From an uncultured Bacteroidia bacterium (lineage in GTDB: Bacteria; Bacteroidota; Bacteroidia; Bacteroidales; Prolixibacteraceae), in the NCBI GenBank assembly GCA_903902325.1, contig CAIUUO010000158.1, positions 1 to 64,000 on the forward strand: a stretch of DNA of 64,000 bases, read 5' to 3'. Shown here one piece after another: positions 8,786 through 17,213 of this stretch. The notes under the pieces were generated by a model. That model saw nothing but the letters and a program-made list of their open reading frames with translations. It was not told where the DNA came from and ran no database searches. The translations under genes and the position numbers were made by a program. Position 1 is the first letter of the stretch. The number at the start of each line of letters is the position of its first letter.

Positions 8786-10616
8786 ATTTATACTGTACCT
8801 GCTGAAGTCAACCATTTGTCTCAGCCTGCTTTACCTGGTCTTCAGTGCGCTGATGCGTAAGGAGTCATTCTTCGCACTCAACCGGATGCTGCTGCTCGCG
8901 ATCGTCCTGTTTTCAATGACAGTGCCGCTGGTGCCGATGCCAGAGATCGTCAGGAGTAATGTTCCTGTTCAATTGATGCCTGCCTTTACAGGAACTGAAA
9001 ACCTGATGCAGGAGTTACCTCAGACAGGAATCCCGGAACCTGTTGAAATCACAACTCCGCGTGCAGCAGTAAAACAACCTGTAGTATTTTCTTTACGACA
9101 ATTGATACAATATGGCTATCTGACCGGATTGCTGGTTACCCTGCTGATTTTGATCCGGGGTATCGTTTCCATTTTTTTACTCTTTCGTAAGGCAAGGACG
9201 GTTCGGATGGAGAATTTCCGACTTCTGATTGTGGACAAGGAGATCCCGGCCTTCTCATTTGGCCGGTTGGTTGTTATTTCAGGAGAAGATTACCGTGATC
9301 ATCAACAGGCGATGCTGGCCCACGAGCAAGCGCATATCCGGCTCAACCATTTTTTCGACCTGTTATTCCTTGAACTTGTGAAAATCATCCATTGGTTCAA
9401 TCCGGTAGTTTACCTGCTTATCCGTGACATGAAGGAGATTCATGAGTTCCAGGCAGACCAATTTAGCCTAAATAAAGGCATTAATGCAACCAAATACCAG
9501 ATGTTAATCATTCAAAAGGGAGTGGGATCGCAAAGATTTGCATTGGCAAACAGTTTCAATCATGGCCGGATCAAGAAGCGGATTGCGATGATCAACCAGC
9601 CGAAATCCGGCAAGAGATGGAGTTGGAAGTTGGTGGTTTTTCTTCCATTGGTGGCTATGATGCTAATGGCTTTTGGGAAACAACTTGAAAATGAAGTTGT
9701 TGTACAGAAACAACGGATTCCGATTAATCAAAAAAGAGCGGTGGTACAACCTATAGTGAATGGCATCAGCAGTGAACAACTTTTAGAATATGAAAACATT
9801 GTAAATAAAATAACAAATGACAAGGGGGTACCAGAAGTCAGTCAACTAACTGATACCGACAAAAAGAGATTGGAAACATTATTTTTATCTATGAACAAGG
9901 AGCAAAGATCAGCCCAAATGGTGATATTCATTCCAAAACCTCCACCTCTACCCAATTCTGTTCCTACACCAGAACAAATGAAAACCTGGGAAGATTCAAT
10001 GATTTATGGTATATGGATCAATGATAAAAGAGTAAATAATTCAGATTTTAAAAAGTATAAGAATACAGACTTTGCAGAGGTTTTTGTTAGTAAACTTGAA
10101 AAGAATGCATTAAATTATGGGAAACACTATTATCAAGTTAATTTAATGACGAATGAATATTATGCAAACTTTCTCAAACGAATGGAATTGGCAGATAAAT
10201 ATTGGATCGCTTCACGGAAGAAAAAAGAAACGACGCAGCTGATATCACCATCGCCTCAATTGAGACTAGAACAGAAAATTGCAAAGGATTCGCTTTCAAT
10301 CAGGACAGAGAATAGCGAAAATGTTGAAATCTTTAGTGCTGATAAAGTTGTATATGATAGCAAAAAGCCTTCAGTAATATATCTTTATAATGCGGAATTA
10401 AGGTACAAGGATACAAAGTTAACTGGGGACTATATAAGATTTAACAAAGACAGCAACCTTGTCGTTGCAACCGGAAGACGGGACTCAACGGGAAATATGG
10501 TAGGAAAACCAGTTTTTACCCAAGGCAAGCAGGAGTTTTCCGCTGCTGAGATAAGATTCAATTTCAAAACAAAGAAGGGTGTCATCTTTGACAACGATAA
10601 ATCCACCAAATTCTAA
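8778..10616 (+). CDS. M56 (BlaR1/MecR1-like) sensor protease with OstA-like C-terminal domain
   Basis: Integral-membrane zinc protease expected to sense an envelope signal and relieve BlaI repression. I use the ATG at 8778 (612 residues), which overlaps the blaI stop; a TTG at 8754 would add 8 residues. Membrane helices lie near 5-25, 35-53, 112-136 and 288-303. The protease site is HEQAH (182-186) with the downstream acidic ligand region KEIHEFQAD (219-227). After residue about 310 the sequence is extracytoplasmic, more AT-rich, and has no BlaR1 penicillin-binding domain. Residues about 513-612 resemble the N-terminal OstA/LptA-like module of Bacteroidota LptD proteins: strands such as YLYNAELRYKDTKLTGDYI, then GRRDSTGNMVGKPVFTQG and FNFKTKKGVIFDN. 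The fusion assignment is by eye. Confidence 0.88.
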   Translation: MNEFILYLLKSTICLSLLYLVFSALMRKESFFALNRMLLLAIVLFSMTVPLVPMPEIVRSNVPVQLMPAFTGTENLMQELPQTGIPEPVEITTPRAAVKQPVVFSLRQLIQYGYLTGLLVTLLILIRGIVSIFLLFRKARTVRMENFRLLIVDKEIPAFSFGRLVVISGEDYRDHQQAMLAHEQAHIRLNHFFDLLFLELVKIIHWFNPVVYLLIRDMKEIHEFQADQFSLNKGINATKYQMLIIQKGVGSQRFALANSFNHGRIKKRIAMINQPKSGKRWSWKLVVFLPLVAMMLMAFGKQLENEVVVQKQRIPINQKRAVVQPIVNGISSEQLLEYENIVNKITNDKGVPEVSQLTDTDKKRLETLFLSMNKEQRSAQMVIFIPKPPPLPNSVPTPEQMKTWEDSMIYGIWINDKRVNNSDFKKYKNTDFAEVFVSKLEKNALNYGKHYYQVNLMTNEYYANFLKRMELADKYWIASRKKKETTQLISPSPQLRLEQKIAKDSLSIRTENSENVEIFSADKVVYDSKKPSVIYLYNAELRYKDTKLTGDYIRFNKDSNLVVATGRRDSTGNMVGKPVFTQGKQEFSAAEIRFNFKTKKGVIFDNDKSTKF

Positions 10617-10701
10617 CTCCGTTGGTGTATCCCTTGCATAACCCCCAGTACCAAAATTGATCTTCCTAAAATATCGTGAACCAGTATAATTTGTAAAAAC
10701 A

Positions 10702-10811
10702 TTTTACCACAAAGGACCCAAAGGAAAACACGAAGGTCTCAAAGGTTGAATGTTCCGCTTTTACTTTTACTTTGTGTCCTTCTTTCATCCTTTGTGCCCT
10801 TTGTGGTAAAA
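10702..10811. repeat. CACAAAGG-type inverted repeat in a 450-bp gap
   Basis: A perfect 14-bp stem pairs 10702-10715 (ttttaccacaaagg) with 10798-10811; the inside flanks keep the same words (cacgaaggtctcaaagg versus tttgtgtccttctttcatcc). It is the same family as 8181-8273. The gap 10617-11069 otherwise contains no convincing gene; from about 10830 to 11069 it is AT-rich leader sequence for the next gene without a TAnnTTTG element that I would trust. Confidence 0.85.
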
Positions 10812-11069
10812 AATGAATCATTTGACATGCTTTGTTTATCTCCGCTACCGATATCCTTTACTTCCCATGCGCCTCAAAACATTAATTGTAGGTTAATTTT
10901 TGCCTGTTTGCCCACTATTCAGCCATTATTCATAACCTATCCGACATATTATCGTTAATATAGTCAAATGATTGTCTGACTGTTCGGATAGTCATCTTAT
11001 TCGGCTTAATTTACTTGAATGGACATGCTGAATAATCCTTTTTTTGGTAACTATTCGTAACAAGGCAAT

Positions 11070-14000
11070 ATGGCAATTATCGTAGCGATCCGGCACAATA
11101 CCTCCTACCAGTATGATCACCTGATCAACATGGGGCCCCACGTCATAAGGCTGAAACCCGCTCCGCACAGCCGGACAAAGATTCACTCCTATTCGCTGGA
11201 TATTGAACCCAAAGAACATTTCATCAACTGGCAGCAGGATTCGTTCGGCAACTATCTGGCCCGCGTGGTGATGCAGGACAAGGTAAAGGAATTCAAAGTG
11301 GCCGTGGAGGTTGTTGCAGAAATGACTGTCATCAACCCTTTCGATTTTTTCGTGGAGGAATATGCGGATAAGTTTCCCTTTCAATATGAAGACCAGGACG
11401 TCAAGGAGCTCGCACCCTATTTCGAAATCATCGAAAAGGGTCCTTTGCTCCTGGAATGGATCAGAAAAGTTGAAAAATTCAAGGGTCTCAACATCGTCGA
11501 CTTCCTGGTCGCCGTGAATCAGGAGCTCAACAGGGAGATCAACTATACGGTCAGGATGGAGCCAGGGGTCTTCACCTGCGAGGAGTCGCTGCAGAAAAAG
11601 CTGGGCTCCTGCCGCGATTCGGCCTGGTTACTTGTACAAACCATGCGGCATCTGGGTCTGGCCGCCCGCTTCGTTTCGGGTTACCTGGTGCAGTTGAAAG
11701 CCGACCAAAAGGCCATCGACGGCCCATCCGGTACCGAAAAGGATTTTACGGATTTACATGCCTGGTGCGAAGTCTATATTCCAGGCGCCGGCTGGATCGG
11801 TCTGGATCCGACTTCCGGATTACTGGCTGGAGAGGGACATATCCCTTTGTGCTGTACGCCGGCACCTTCGAGCGCCGCGCCTATTTCGGGTGCGATTGAG
11901 GCTTGCGAAGTGGAATTCTTCCACAGCAATGAAGTAATCAGGATCCATGAGGATCCGCGCGTAACGAAGCCTTACAGCGATCAGCAATGGGCGGAGATCA
12001 TGGCGCTTGGAGATCAGGTCGATAAGAAACTGGAAGCCGGAGATGCCAGGCTGACCATGGGTGGCGAACCCACTTTTGTTTCGATCGACGACATGGAGTC
12101 GGATCAATGGAATACCGCTTACGATGGGAAGGAGAAACAGCAACTGGCGAACAAATTGATCCATAAACTGAGCGAAAATTTTGGCAAGGGCGGCTTGTTC
12201 CACTACGGTCAGGGCAAATGGTATCCGGGTGAACCCACTCCGCGCTGGCAGATGGCACTCTACTGGCGGAAAGACGGAAAACCTGTCTGGAAGGAGAAAA
12301 ATTGGCTGGCCGATTTCAGCATGGATTACCAGTACACCTTCGAAGATGCCGGAAAATTCATGGCTCATCTGGCCAAATGGCTTGGAGTGGCTGAAAACAA
12401 CATCACACCCGGTTACGAAGATGCCTTTTATTACCTGTGGACAGAGCGCAAACTTCCTGTAAATATCGATCCTCACAACATCGATCTAAAAGAATCTCTC
12501 GAACGAAAAACACTGATGGAGCAACTGGACCGGGGCATGGAGCATCCAGCGGGTTTTGTGCTTCCCTTGCAATGGGCTTACCAAAAAAACAGCTGGATCA
12601 GTTGCCCCTGGGAGTTTCGGGGCGGCAAGATGATGCTGATACCCGGCAATTCACAGATGGGTTACAGGTTGCCGCTCGATTCCCTTCCGCACGTGCCAGA
12701 ATCTAAACGTCCCAGGCCCATTGAACGCAGTCCGTTTGAAGATACTGCACCACTTGCCGATTTTCATGCCCTGGTACAGGAACGGTACAATGCAATGCCT
12801 GACTATTCAATTCCCGAAGAGATGCTCTTTCCGAAAGAATATGATCAAACTGATCCTGAAGAGGCAAAAAAGAACAAAAACAAGCATCTCCCTTTCCAGG
12901 AGGAGAAGGAGAAAAAACAAGAGTACAAGCCACTTTATGACCTGTTCACGATACGGACGGCATTGGTTTCAGAAATACGTGACGGAAAGATCCATCTCTT
13001 CCTTCCACCCTGTGATATGATTGAGCATTACCTGGATCTGCTGGCAGCCATCGAGCTGACTGCTTCGGAATTGAAGATACCGGTCGTGGTGGAAGGTTAT
13101 GCTCCGCCAACTGACAAGCGGATTGAAAAGTTGATGGTGACTCCAGACCCCGGAGTGATTGAGGTGAACATCCATCCGGCGAAATCCTGGAAAGAGGTGG
13201 TCAACAACTACAATATCCTCTTCGAATCTGCGCTGGAAAGCCGGCTCGGATCGGAAAAATTCATGCTCGACGGAAAACACACGGGTACCGGCGGCGGGAA
13301 CCACATCACCCTTGGCGGTGTGACACCATCCGATTCGCCTTTGCTGCGCAGGCCAGATCTGTTGCGGAGTATGCTGGCTTTCTGGCAGCACCATCCCGGA
13401 TTGTCCTACCTGTTTTCCACGGCCTTTGTGGGATCGACCAGCCAGGCGCCGCGGGTGGATGAAGGCAGACAGGAAATGTTGTACGAACTTGAGATTGCCT
13501 TTGCCCAGATTCCCGATCCGGGAGCGGGTGAGGTACCTTTCTGGCTTGTTGACAGGCTTTTCAGAAACCTGCTGATCGACCTGACGGGAAACACGCACCG
13601 GGCAGAGTTTTGCATCGACAAGCTTTATTCTCCCGATTCATCTACCGGAAGGCTGGGCATTCTGGAGTTGCGCGGTTTCGATATGCCGCCCAACAAACAG
13701 ATGTGCCTCGTTCAGTTGCTGCTGATCAGGACGCTCGTATCGTGGTTCTGGGAGAAACCCTACAAAGGCAAGCTCGTTCGCTGGGGAACGGAATTGCACG
13801 ACAAATTCCTGACCCATCATTTCGTACGTGAGGACCTGAAAGATGTGGTCAGTCAGCTGAATGAGGCGGGATATATCTTCGACATCAACTGGCTGGAACC
13901 GTTTTTTGAATTCAGGTTTCCGCACATCGGTCGGGTAAAATTCAAGGATGTTGAGCTCAGCCTGCGTTCGGCCATTGAGCCGTGGAATGTGCTGGGGGAG

Positions 14001-14546
14001 GAAATGTCTAGTTCAGGAACGGCCCGCTTTGTAGATTCCTCGGTAGAAAGGATTGAGGTAAAGGCGATAGGATTGACAGGTGAGCGGTATGCAGTTTTGT
14101 GCAATGGCATGCGGATTCCGATGGCCAATACGGGTACGAAAGGCGAGTACGTGGCATCCGTCAGGTACCGGGCATGGCAACCTCCATCTGCCTTGCATCC
14201 CAACCTGGGCGTCGATACGCCACTCGTGCTTGATATTTTTGATCTGTGGACAGGCAAATCGGTGGCGGGTTGTACCTACCATGTGTTCCATCCCGGAGGA
14301 AGATCCTACGATTCCTTTCCTGTCAATAGTTTCGAGGCGGAAGGCAGGCGTGTCTCCAGGTTTTACAATGAGAACCACACGCAGGGCGTATTGACACCCA
14401 AAGAAGAGGTTAGCAAGGAGATTCGGAGGTATATTGTAGAATTAGAATCTGAAACCAATCAGAGAGTCGTGCTTTCCCCGAAAATCATCGAACCGGATCC
14501 TGAATATCCGCATACCTTCGATCTTCGCAAGTACAAATTGAAATAG
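11070..14546 (+). CDS. Transglutaminase-like / DUF2126 fusion protein
   Basis: Large cytoplasmic protein of 1158 residues, the usual size of this family. Residues about 1-290 form a bacterial transglutaminase-like cysteine-hydrolase domain: Cys181 in GSCRDSAW, His230 in DLHAWCEVY and Asp246 in GLDPTSG give a complete catalytic triad. The remainder is DUF2126. It carries LTMGGEPTFVSIDD near 330 and the GS-like glycine-rich stretch TGTGGGNHITLGG near 740, consistent with the proposal that DUF2126 is an amide-forming ligase related to glutamine synthetase. It is transcribed toward the Anbu/transglutaminase/alpha-E/ATP-grasp genes at 14702-18677, its usual genomic partners. The predicted role is synthesis or trimming of a peptide or amide product; the actual substrate is unknown. 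Confidence 0.92.
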   Translation: MAIIVAIRHNTSYQYDHLINMGPHVIRLKPAPHSRTKIHSYSLDIEPKEHFINWQQDSFGNYLARVVMQDKVKEFKVAVEVVAEMTVINPFDFFVEEYADKFPFQYEDQDVKELAPYFEIIEKGPLLLEWIRKVEKFKGLNIVDFLVAVNQELNREINYTVRMEPGVFTCEESLQKKLGSCRDSAWLLVQTMRHLGLAARFVSGYLVQLKADQKAIDGPSGTEKDFTDLHAWCEVYIPGAGWIGLDPTSGLLAGEGHIPLCCTPAPSSAAPISGAIEACEVEFFHSNEVIRIHEDPRVTKPYSDQQWAEIMALGDQVDKKLEAGDARLTMGGEPTFVSIDDMESDQWNTAYDGKEKQQLANKLIHKLSENFGKGGLFHYGQGKWYPGEPTPRWQMALYWRKDGKPVWKEKNWLADFSMDYQYTFEDAGKFMAHLAKWLGVAENNITPGYEDAFYYLWTERKLPVNIDPHNIDLKESLERKTLMEQLDRGMEHPAGFVLPLQWAYQKNSWISCPWEFRGGKMMLIPGNSQMGYRLPLDSLPHVPESKRPRPIERSPFEDTAPLADFHALVQERYNAMPDYSIPEEMLFPKEYDQTDPEEAKKNKNKHLPFQEEKEKKQEYKPLYDLFTIRTALVSEIRDGKIHLFLPPCDMIEHYLDLLAAIELTASELKIPVVVEGYAPPTDKRIEKLMVTPDPGVIEVNIHPAKSWKEVVNNYNILFESALESRLGSEKFMLDGKHTGTGGGNHITLGGVTPSDSPLLRRPDLLRSMLAFWQHHPGLSYLFSTAFVGSTSQAPRVDEGRQEMLYELEIAFAQIPDPGAGEVPFWLVDRLFRNLLIDLTGNTHRAEFCIDKLYSPDSSTGRLGILELRGFDMPPNKQMCLVQLLLIRTLVSWFWEKPYKGKLVRWGTELHDKFLTHHFVREDLKDVVSQLNEAGYIFDINWLEPFFEFRFPHIGRVKFKDVELSLRSAIEPWNVLGEEMSSSGTARFVDSSVERIEVKAIGLTGERYAVLCNGMRIPMANTGTKGEYVASVRYRAWQPPSALHPNLGVDTPLVLDIFDLWTGKSVAGCTYHVFHPGGRSYDSFPVNSFEAEGRRVSRFYNENHTQGVLTPKEEVSKEIRRYIVELESETNQRVVLSPKIIEPDPEYPHTFDLRKYKLK

Positions 14547-14563
14547 CTATCAATTCATTTTTT

Positions 14564-14654
14564 CTTTGCGGCCCTCTGCGTCTTCTTTGCGAACTCTGCG
14601 GTTGAAAATTCTTAACCGCAAAGTTCGCCGAGTTTTTCGCAGAGAACCGCAGAG
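14564..14654. repeat. CGCAGAG-type inverted repeat between convergent genes
   Basis: The inner stem pairs 14589-14603 (gcgaactctgcggtt) with 14614-14628 at 14 of 15 positions around a 10-base loop. Outer arms 14564-14580 and 14638-14654 share most bases in reverse complement (ctttgcggccctctgcg). It begins 18 bases after the stop of the DUF2126 gene and lies 48 bases from the stop of the convergent Anbu gene, so it could separate the two transcripts. Confidence 0.85.
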
Positions 14655-14701
14655 TAATTCATTTACATCCCGATCGGGATTTGATGATTTTAAAATATTG
14701 G

Positions 14702-15406
14702 TTAGTCTTCAAAATGCAGAAATTCTGGAAGTTCGTTGGCGGCATCCACCAGTTTCTGGTTCCAAAGGACCGACGTACCTTTTAGTTCCTCCTCCGTTTT
14801 ACGCAATTGCTGAATCTCGAAAGATCCGTTTTTGTAGAGCGCAAAGTCAATCGGAAAATCAACATCACTCGCATTTTTAAGTGTTGCGTCGAACGAGAGA
14901 TAGGCTACCTTGATGGCCAGGTCGAAGCTGATTTCTTCGTGCAAAAGCCTGCGAAGGATCGATTTTCCAAAACCTGTATTGCCGATAACGGTGTAGGGCG
15001 ATTCTTCTGAGGCCTCCACCCAGTTTCCTTCCGGGAAGATCAAGAATATCGCTGATCCCTTGTCTTTGCTGCATTGGCCTCCGATGATAAAATGTGCATC
15101 GAAGAAAAATTTGCTTTGCAGAAGTGGTTCGAGGTCCTCGCTGCGCACCTGCTTGACCGCCTTGCCAATCAGGTTGGCTACTTTGTACAATTTGTCAGGT
15201 GTCTGGTTGGGAAGATCGTCTTCGAACAGGTGGATCACCTTGTCGCGTATCGACCGCAGTCCCGACGACATGATGAAAAATGAGTTTCCGCCTTCCTCGA
15301 AAGTCTGGATTTTTTTGGAAGTCGAGACTCCGAGTCCGCTGCTTATCCGGGTATCCGAAAGGGCGACGACCCCTGTTTTACTTTTAATTGCGACACAAAA
15401 TGTCAT
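14702..15406 (-). CDS. Anbu-type proteasome-like protease
   Basis: HslV/proteasome-beta-related N-terminal nucleophile hydrolase of 234 residues. The start at 15406 is chosen because it yields MTFCVAIKSKTGVVALSDTR, where removal of Met exposes Thr2 as catalytic nucleophile, as in Anbu proteins; the longer open frame to 15598 runs through the neighbouring transglutaminase gene. Conserved features are ALSDTRISSG, the FFIMSSGLRSIRD segment and GGQCSKDKGSAIFLIFPEGN (about 130-150). The gene follows the transglutaminase gene with a 2-bp gap, and the whole neighbourhood is the known Anbu context. Likely role: degradation or maturation of the product made by the adjacent ligases; no natural substrate is established to my knowledge. 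Confidence 0.93.
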   Translation of the reverse strand: MTFCVAIKSKTGVVALSDTRISSGLGVSTSKKIQTFEEGGNSFFIMSSGLRSIRDKVIHLFEDDLPNQTPDKLYKVANLIGKAVKQVRSEDLEPLLQSKFFFDAHFIIGGQCSKDKGSAIFLIFPEGNWVEASEESPYTVIGNTGFGKSILRRLLHEEISFDLAIKVAYLSFDATLKNASDVDFPIDFALYKNGSFEIQQLRKTEEELKGTSVLWNQKLVDAANELPEFLHFED

Positions 15407-15408
15407 AA

Positions 15409-16254
15409 TTATTGATTGGTTACAGTTACTGAATGAATACTTTTTTGCATGCCTGCCGATTCGAGCACTCCAATGATCGGACTGCAGTCGGTGAAATCGG
15501 TGCCATGAGCGATCTTGATGTAATGATGGTCTGCAAGCAGGTCGTTGGTCGAATCGAAGCCAATCCATCCAAGTTCCGGAATGAGCGTTTCCACCCACGC
15601 ATGAAGTTGGCCTGTGCCTACAAAACCTGCACCCTGGTCGAGATATCCGCTCACATAGCGTGCAGGTATTTTATTTTGGCGGCAGACTGAAATAAACAGG
15701 TGTGCATAATCCTGGCAAACACCTCTCCGAATTTTCAAAACCTCCTCAATAGGTGTATTTACGTCGGTGCTTTCTGGTGAATAAACCAGCAGTTGAAAAA
15801 TAAAGGAGTTCAAACTTACCAGATAGTCGAATATCTGAATTTCACCGGCATAAGCAGGGAAAGGAATTTCAGTTTCTGCAGGCATTCTGGTGAGCTGCGT
15901 TGGCTGAAGAAAAAGATAGTTGTCAATCTGAAAATCCAGCGAATAGATCAGTTCAAACTCAGTTGCGGGATCCAGCGGACTCAGGTAGAAGGGATTGATG
16001 TCCTCCTTCAGAATTTTCGCAGTCAGTTTAAACATGAACTCAGTGAAGGGTTTGCCGATGTAGTAGTTTAGGGTATCAAACCCGAAAATATTTTTTGAGC
16101 GGTGTGCCTCCTGGTCTTCCGAGCAAAAAAACTTTAAATCGAGTACTTTTTGCTGTGAATTGGAATCAGGTATGACAAGCAACTGAAAATTTGCTTTTCT
16201 AACTGGTGACTCGTACTTGTTTTCAATAAAATATTCCAAAAAAAACTCATGCAT
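15409..16254 (-). CDS. Transglutaminase-like cysteine hydrolase
   Basis: Cytoplasmic 281-residue protein with an N-terminal beta domain and a C-terminal transglutaminase core. The triad is visible as Cys in RRGVCQDYAHLF, His in GQLHAWVETLIPE and Asp in GWIGFDSTNDLL. Such proteins usually cleave or transfer amide bonds rather than cross-link proteins. The start at 16254 overlaps the stop of the alpha-E gene by one base, and the Anbu gene starts 2 bp after its stop, so the genes are tightly coupled. It is smaller than, but homologous in its core to, the N-terminal domain of the DUF2126 fusion at 11070. Together they give the cluster two separate transglutaminase active sites. Confidence 0.93.
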   Translation of the reverse strand: MHEFFLEYFIENKYESPVRKANFQLLVIPDSNSQQKVLDLKFFCSEDQEAHRSKNIFGFDTLNYYIGKPFTEFMFKLTAKILKEDINPFYLSPLDPATEFELIYSLDFQIDNYLFLQPTQLTRMPAETEIPFPAYAGEIQIFDYLVSLNSFIFQLLVYSPESTDVNTPIEEVLKIRRGVCQDYAHLFISVCRQNKIPARYVSGYLDQGAGFVGTGQLHAWVETLIPELGWIGFDSTNDLLADHHYIKIAHGTDFTDCSPIIGVLESAGMQKSIHSVTVTNQ

Positions 16255-17192
16255 TAGAAAGAGAGGTATTTTTTTTCAAATTCAGATCCTATTTCTATGA
16301 CCTTATCCTGGGTGTTGTTTAACAAGCCGTAAATATCATCTTTATATTCGTCAAATGAAAGATAGCGGAATTGTTCCACGAGTTTTCCAATTTTAAAGCT
16401 GATGGTATTGGAATCCCTGCTTTCATTCCGGCTGATTTTTTCCTCATATCTTCTGATTCCGTTCAAAGAATAGGCAATGGAGCGCGGGCAGTGAGGGTTG
16501 AGCAACAAAAATTCCATCACCTGTTCCCGGTTTGGAATTGTACGGTAGAATTTTTTGTTCATGTCAAAAGCCTCCATGCAGCGCAGCATGGTGGTCCATT
16601 CGAAACTCATTTCTGTAACAGAATGACCTGCCTGTTCAATCTTATAAATGTCATGCAGTTTGGAATTGATGATCCTGATGATCTGTATGACGCGTTCGAT
16701 GTACATACCTATCAGGATGATGGCCCATTCGCCGTCGTGCATCAGGGTACCATAAATTTTACTGCTGAGTATGGATGTCTGGTCCAGAATCAACTGGGTA
16801 AAATCATAAAAGCCTGTAGACAGATAGGTATCCTGGGGATAGCTGGTAACGAGGTGATAATATTTATTGATGGATTCCCAAAGGTCAGTTGATATGGCGT
16901 TGCGCGCGCCGCGTGCATTTTCACGGGCGAAAGTGATGTTGCTGATGATCGAATTGGAGTTTTGTAAATCCAATCCGATCTTGAACAATACATCTTTCTC
17001 CGTTATATTTTCCATGTCAAAAATCCCTGCCATGTAAAGTATCGATTCCAGAACGAAATTTCTGTCGTATGTTTTTAGAATGGGAGCATCCAGTGAAGAA
17101 AAATACTGCACCCTGCTATAGCGGGCAAAATGTTCGGCCCGTTCGATGTAACGACCCATCCAATATAAGTTGTTTGCTACTCTTGATAACAT
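16254..17192 (-). CDS. Alpha-E domain protein (DUF403)
   Basis: All-helical protein of 312 residues, normal for the family. The N-terminus MLSRVANNLYWMGRYIERAEHFAR is the signature of alpha-E proteins, and GISxxRSI-type conserved helices are represented by HCPRSIAYSLNGI in the C-terminal half. Alpha-E proteins have no proven enzymatic activity; they occur almost always beside the permuted ATP-grasp ligase and transglutaminase and probably form a complex with them. Here it sits 21 bp downstream of the ATP-grasp gene and overlaps the transglutaminase gene by one base, which supports one operon starting at 18677. Confidence 0.94.
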   Translation of the reverse strand: MLSRVANNLYWMGRYIERAEHFARYSRVQYFSSLDAPILKTYDRNFVLESILYMAGIFDMENITEKDVLFKIGLDLQNSNSIISNITFARENARGARNAISTDLWESINKYYHLVTSYPQDTYLSTGFYDFTQLILDQTSILSSKIYGTLMHDGEWAIILIGMYIERVIQIIRIINSKLHDIYKIEQAGHSVTEMSFEWTTMLRCMEAFDMNKKFYRTIPNREQVMEFLLLNPHCPRSIAYSLNGIRRYEEKISRNESRDSNTISFKIGKLVEQFRYLSFDEYKDDIYGLLNNTQDKVIEIGSEFEKKYLSF

Positions 17193-17213
17193 GTTTTTTG
17201 CTTTTTATGACTG

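Noticed and set aside
12969-13598. 209-codon minus-strand frame
   Set aside because: Antisense shadow of the DUF2126 protein; no independent features.
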